From: Clostridia bacterium
GTDB lineage: Bacteria; Bacillota; Clostridia; Christensenellales; CAAEEZ01
Assembly: GCA_900755035.1 (NCBI GenBank)
Contig: CAAEEZ010000016.1
Span: 124,001 to 188,000 of the forward strand
Reading direction: 5' to 3'
DNA: 64,000 nucleotides
Shown: one piece after another, positions 61,108-64,000 of the stretch
How the letters are laid out: every line of letters starts with the position of its first letter
Numbering within the stretch: the first letter of the stretch is position 1
The notes under the pieces: model-generated
Seen by the model: the letters and a program-made list of their open reading frames with translations, nothing else
Told to the model about the DNA's origin: nothing
The model's database searches: none
Translations under genes and position numbers: made by a program

Positions 61108-62262
61108 TTGGATAATATTCAACCAATTCTAGGCGCAATATTTACGGGCGTTCCCGTTGTGCTGTTAGCAGTGGCGATAGCACGTTATAATATATACAAC
61201 AAACACAACGTACTTTTGCACGTGTTTGGCATACTTACTATTCTTGCGGGAGGCGTACTAACGGGCGAAAAAATTTGCCAAATTATTACTCCGCAAGGCT
61301 TTTTAGGATATTCCGGTGGAATAATCTGTTTCAGTGCTTTTATAGCGCTTCTATTAGCGTACGCCGTTTCGGTAAACGTTTTTATGGAGATTCAATTAAA
61401 AGAGGATAATAGGCCTGCTATTTTAGGCACGGCTATTCTTGCTTTTGTAGGTTTCGTATTTTATGCGGTTAATTCCATTTTCAACGTAATAGGTTACAAC
61501 GTAGTCGTTGAGTATTGCGTATATATCGTAGTAATGCTATGCTCGATAGGCATTTACAGCGAGAAGAACAAATTGCAAAAATATTGCAAGAAAAACAGCA
61601 TAGAGTATAACGTATTAACTAGTAGAAAAAAGGACGATATCGAATATAACAAGTATTGGATTAGCGTAGAACAAGCATTACAAAAACGTAGAGAATTAGT
61701 ATTAAATAAAGCAACCTACAATAAGATAAAGGGCAATTTAACGAAAGGCGAAGTAAAACTAGACGAATTGCAAAAGGCAATCGACAATTTGTATAACGGC
61801 TTAACCAAGCGTGATATAAAGAAGATGCACAAGCAGGATAAGAAAAACCAAAAAGCCGAAGAAAAACAAGAAAAACTGAATAAGAAAGCAGAAAAGAAGC
61901 AAAGCAAGAAGGCTAATTCTACGGTTGACGAAAACGTACTTAGCGCTCAAACCGCTGAGCAACCTGAAAGCGTAATGGTAGAAGTGCCAACGTATAGCGA
62001 AAAGGAATTAGAGCAAATCGAAGATAGCGTTGCTACGGAGCAAGTAGATCAACTAAACGAAGATAAGACGATTGAACTAAATAGTGAAAGTGAAAATAGT
62101 TTTGATATTACAATCGAACAACCGAGCGAAATAAATTACGATGAGATAGTTGTTACTAATACTAACGAAAACACTGAGATAGAGAAAGACGAAAAAGAAA
62201 GTGCGGTAACGGGCGTAGACGAGCAAAGTACCGAAAGCGAGGTGAACAATGCAAACGTGTAA
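61108..62262 (+). CDS. Polytopic membrane protein with charged cytoplasmic tail, unknown
   Basis: 384 residues starting at a TTG (61108) behind GGGAGG. About five hydrophobic helices fill residues 1-155. A basic region (~160-275, ending in KKNQKAEEKQEKLNKKAEKK) follows, then a long acidic Glu/Ser/Asn-rich disordered tail (~280-384). I recognise no family. It overlaps the next gene by 14 bases, so the two are translated together. Confidence 0.7.
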   Translation: MDNIQPILGAIFTGVPVVLLAVAIARYNIYNKHNVLLHVFGILTILAGGVLTGEKICQIITPQGFLGYSGGIICFSAFIALLLAYAVSVNVFMEIQLKEDNRPAILGTAILAFVGFVFYAVNSIFNVIGYNVVVEYCVYIVVMLCSIGIYSEKNKLQKYCKKNSIEYNVLTSRKKDDIEYNKYWISVEQALQKRRELVLNKATYNKIKGNLTKGEVKLDELQKAIDNLYNGLTKRDIKKMHKQDKKNQKAEEKQEKLNKKAEKKQSKKANSTVDENVLSAQTAEQPESVMVEVPTYSEKELEQIEDSVATEQVDQLNEDKTIELNSESENSFDITIEQPSEINYDEIVVTNTNENTEIEKDEKESAVTGVDEQSTESEVNNANV

Positions 62263-63190
62263 ATATTGTTCAAAAGAATTCGAAGGAAAGTTTTGCCCGT
62301 ATTGTGGAAGAAACGTTATAGACGGAAGCACTAATCCGTTAAACGACGAGATAGTAAAAGAAGATATAAGCGAAAAGGTAATACCGCCTATCCAAACCGA
62401 TTTCGTAAAGGAAACCGAAAAAAGAGAAGAAACGGCGCAAATTGAAGAAAGCGCCCCTATCGTAGAAAACGGCGTGGAAGAACAAAACGTGGCTACCGAA
62501 AACGATATTATTAGCGATAAAGTAAATAGCGACGAGAGTGAAAACGACGGGGACGACGAGCCAAACGAGAAAAGCAAGAAAAAGGAAAAGCCCGTTTGGG
62601 TAATGAAAAACGGCGCAAAGATTACCGTTAGAAGTAGTTATAAAAAACGTGGGATATTAGCAGGCTTGTCACTTATGGTAATGGTGATAGCAATCGTGGT
62701 AGTTGCGGGCATATTTATTGCTCCTAATTATTCGAAATATTGGCTAAACAGTTTTGATATAACCACGGCAACGATAACGACTATGGAGCAACGCTTTGGA
62801 CAAAGTATCGTTCAAGAAGAAAACTTCTACGTTTGGGCAAAAGATTGCAAAACGAAAGAGCAACTTGATAGTAAGATTAAAAACGAAAAGAACGTTGATA
62901 TAATAGTGGTTACGGCAGATAACGGCAAGGTAAAAACCTTTGCATATCTAAAAACTCTTGGAGAGAAAAAAATAAATACTATCAAATATTCAACCACAAC
63001 GGTGTCTAGCAAGGAAGAACTAGACAATATAACGTTTGAGGCTACGTTTACGGACGGCAGTATTGCAAAAGCGTATATTGGTGGTTGCTCGGCAATGGAT
63101 AATCAAATAAATTTTGAAAATAAAGGCGAGCAATTATATTATTTCAGCGATGAAATATATAACTATTCCGTAAAAATCAACGTTGTGTAA
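62249..63190 (+). CDS. Zinc-ribbon membrane protein, unknown function
   Basis: 313 residues. A zinc ribbon of two CxxC pairs, CKYC-x8-CPYC (4-18), opens the protein. An acidic linker (~30-115) and a basic patch follow, then one transmembrane helix (~135-155) and an external C-terminal domain of ~155 residues. This layout of cytoplasmic zinc ribbon, membrane helix and outer domain is common in clostridial envelope proteins. No enzymatic motif is visible. It is coupled to the upstream membrane protein. Confidence 0.75.
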   Translation: MQTCKYCSKEFEGKFCPYCGRNVIDGSTNPLNDEIVKEDISEKVIPPIQTDFVKETEKREETAQIEESAPIVENGVEEQNVATENDIISDKVNSDESENDGDDEPNEKSKKKEKPVWVMKNGAKITVRSSYKKRGILAGLSLMVMVIAIVVVAGIFIAPNYSKYWLNSFDITTATITTMEQRFGQSIVQEENFYVWAKDCKTKEQLDSKIKNEKNVDIIVVTADNGKVKTFAYLKTLGEKKINTIKYSTTTVSSKEELDNITFEATFTDGSIAKAYIGGCSAMDNQINFENKGEQLYYFSDEIYNYSVKINVV

Positions 63191-63197
63191 TAAGACG

Positions 63198-63225
63198 AGG
63201 TTATTACTATGTAATAGCCTTTTTA
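63198..63225 (+). terminator. Terminator before feoA
   Basis: AGGTTATTAC, loop TAT and GTAATAGCCTTTTT with one G-U pair. Confidence 0.8.
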
Positions 63226-63277
63226 ATTAACATTTTTTGCACGGGTGTGCTACACTTACTAGGCTTGTGGAGGCATT

Positions 63278-63502
63278 ATGACGTTAGATAAATTGCAAGT
63301 AGGAAAAAGCGCAAGAATAACCAAAGTTGGTGGGGAAGGGGCACTTAGACTTAGGCTACTAGATATGGGGCTAATTCCAAGAACAGTGGTAACCGTAATA
63401 AAAAAAGCGCCGATGGGCGACCCTATCGAATTGTCGCTTAGAGGCTATCAATTATCAATTAGGTTAGAAAGCGCAAAAGATATAGAGGTGGACGAACTAT
63501 GA
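63278..63502 (+). CDS. feoA: Ferrous iron transport protein FeoA
   Basis: 74-residue SH3-like protein (MTLDKLQVGKSARITKVGG...LRLRLLDMGLIPRTVVTVIKKAPMGDPIELSLRGYQLSIR), the usual FeoA form. It assists FeoB. A GTGGAGG site precedes the ATG, and its stop overlaps the feoB start (ATGA). Confidence 0.94.
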   Translation: MTLDKLQVGKSARITKVGGEGALRLRLLDMGLIPRTVVTVIKKAPMGDPIELSLRGYQLSIRLESAKDIEVDEL

Positions 63503-64000
63503 AATACGCATTAGTAGGCAATCAAAACTGTGGAAAAACCACCTTGTTTAATCAACTTACGGGCTCGAATCAGCACGTAGGCAATTTTCCTGGTGTAACG
63601 GTGGATCAAAAGATAGGCGTTATTAAAAATATGAAGGATAGCACTATCGTGGATTTACCGGGCATATATTCCATTAGGCCGTATTCTAGCGAAGAGATTG
63701 TAACTAGGGATTTTATATTAAAGCAAAAACCCGACGCAATACTTAATATCGTGGACGCTACGAATATTGAAAGGAATCTATACCTTACCTTGCAACTACT
63801 TGAAATGCGTTTACCTATGGTGATAGCGCTTAATATGATGGACGAGGTGGAAAATAACGGTGGTACTATCGACGTTAAAAAACTAAGCGAGGAGATAGGC
63901 GTACCGGTCGTGCCGATAAGCGCAGCAAAAAAGCAAGGCTTAGACGACCTAACAAAAACGATGAGCGAAGTGGCTACCAAAAAGATATTGCCCGCAAAAA
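63499..64000 (+). CDS. feoB: Ferrous iron transporter FeoB, N-terminal part
   Basis: Open from ATG 63499 to the window end, 167 codons visible. This is the cytoplasmic G domain: G1 GNQNCGKTT (Gln where Pro is usual), switch region NFPGVTVD, G3 DLPGIYS, G4 NMMD (63834 region). The membrane permease part lies outside the window. It is coupled to feoA by ATGA overlap. It imports Fe2+ under anaerobic conditions. Confidence 0.95.
   Translation, partial: MKYALVGNQNCGKTTLFNQLTGSNQHVGNFPGVTVDQKIGVIKNMKDSTIVDLPGIYSIRPYSSEEIVTRDFILKQKPDAILNIVDATNIERNLYLTLQLLEMRLPMVIALNMMDEVENNGGTIDVKKLSEEIGVPVVPISAAKKQGLDDLTKTMSEVATKKILPAK

Overview
The window is the replication-origin neighbourhood of a low-GC, Gram-positive-type bacterium, most likely an uncultured anaerobic member of the Clostridia. 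The lineage call is inference. It rests on the gene set (gyrA/gyrB/recF/dnaA/dnaN, parAB, rpmH-rnpA-yidD-yidC-jag-mnmE-mnmG), a T-box leader, sigma-A promoters of the TTGACA/TATAAT type, a YyaC-family sporulation protein, a Rex-type operator pair in front of adhE, and dispersed repeats that resemble ones I recall from gut clostridia.

Layout. 0.1-6.0 kb: gyrA, gyrB, recF on the minus strand. 6.0-8.8 kb: dnaA and dnaN on the plus strand, with a DnaA-box/DnaA-trio origin between them. 9.0-13.6 kb, minus strand: an orphan small protein, tRNA-Glu(CTC), a leucine-rich-repeat lipoprotein, parB, parA, rsmG. 13.7-14.9 kb: mtnN-luxS, which recycle S-adenosylhomocysteine and make the AI-2 precursor. 14.9-17.8 kb: a gene-free, very AT-rich stretch with three parS-like sites and three perfect DnaA boxes. 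17.8-19.4 kb: a protein with a degenerate zeta-toxin kinase fold followed by a TnpV-like protein. 19.9-25.6 kb: the rpmH to mnmG run. From 25.8 kb on come ordinary chromosomal genes: a TetR/glycosyltransferase divergent pair, ftsH, yyaC, a membrane-protein pair, an acetyltransferase, T-box-cysS, a LysR/citrate synthase divergent pair, a frameshifted small gene, a purine-type permease, serS-leuS, GH27 and GH2 glycosidases, small metabolic enzymes, adhE, two DNA glycosylases, hemolysin III, a duplicated class II aldolase protein, a macrodomain protein, mgsA, an acyltransferase and a membrane pair. The window ends in feoA-feoB, with feoB cut by the window end.

How it fits together. The first 26 kb holds replication initiation (DnaA, DnaN, RecF, gyrase), segregation (ParAB, parS), and the tRNA-modification and membrane-insertion genes that usually sit beside oriC. 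Compared with the usual Firmicutes order, dnaA-dnaN are flipped relative to recF-gyrB-gyrA, and rsmG-parA-parB are detached from mnmG and inverted.

Points most worth a second look: the second origin-like locus at 15.7-15.9 kb; the pseudo-kinase zeta/TnpV pair beside it; a probably leaderless dnaA transcript; a one-base frameshift at a T-run near 37.71 kb; a codon-junction rule (C rather than T before a codon starting with G); and well-resolved regulatory sites (TetR, Rex, LysR, T-box). No CRISPR array, rRNA operon, complete insertion sequence or prophage was seen.
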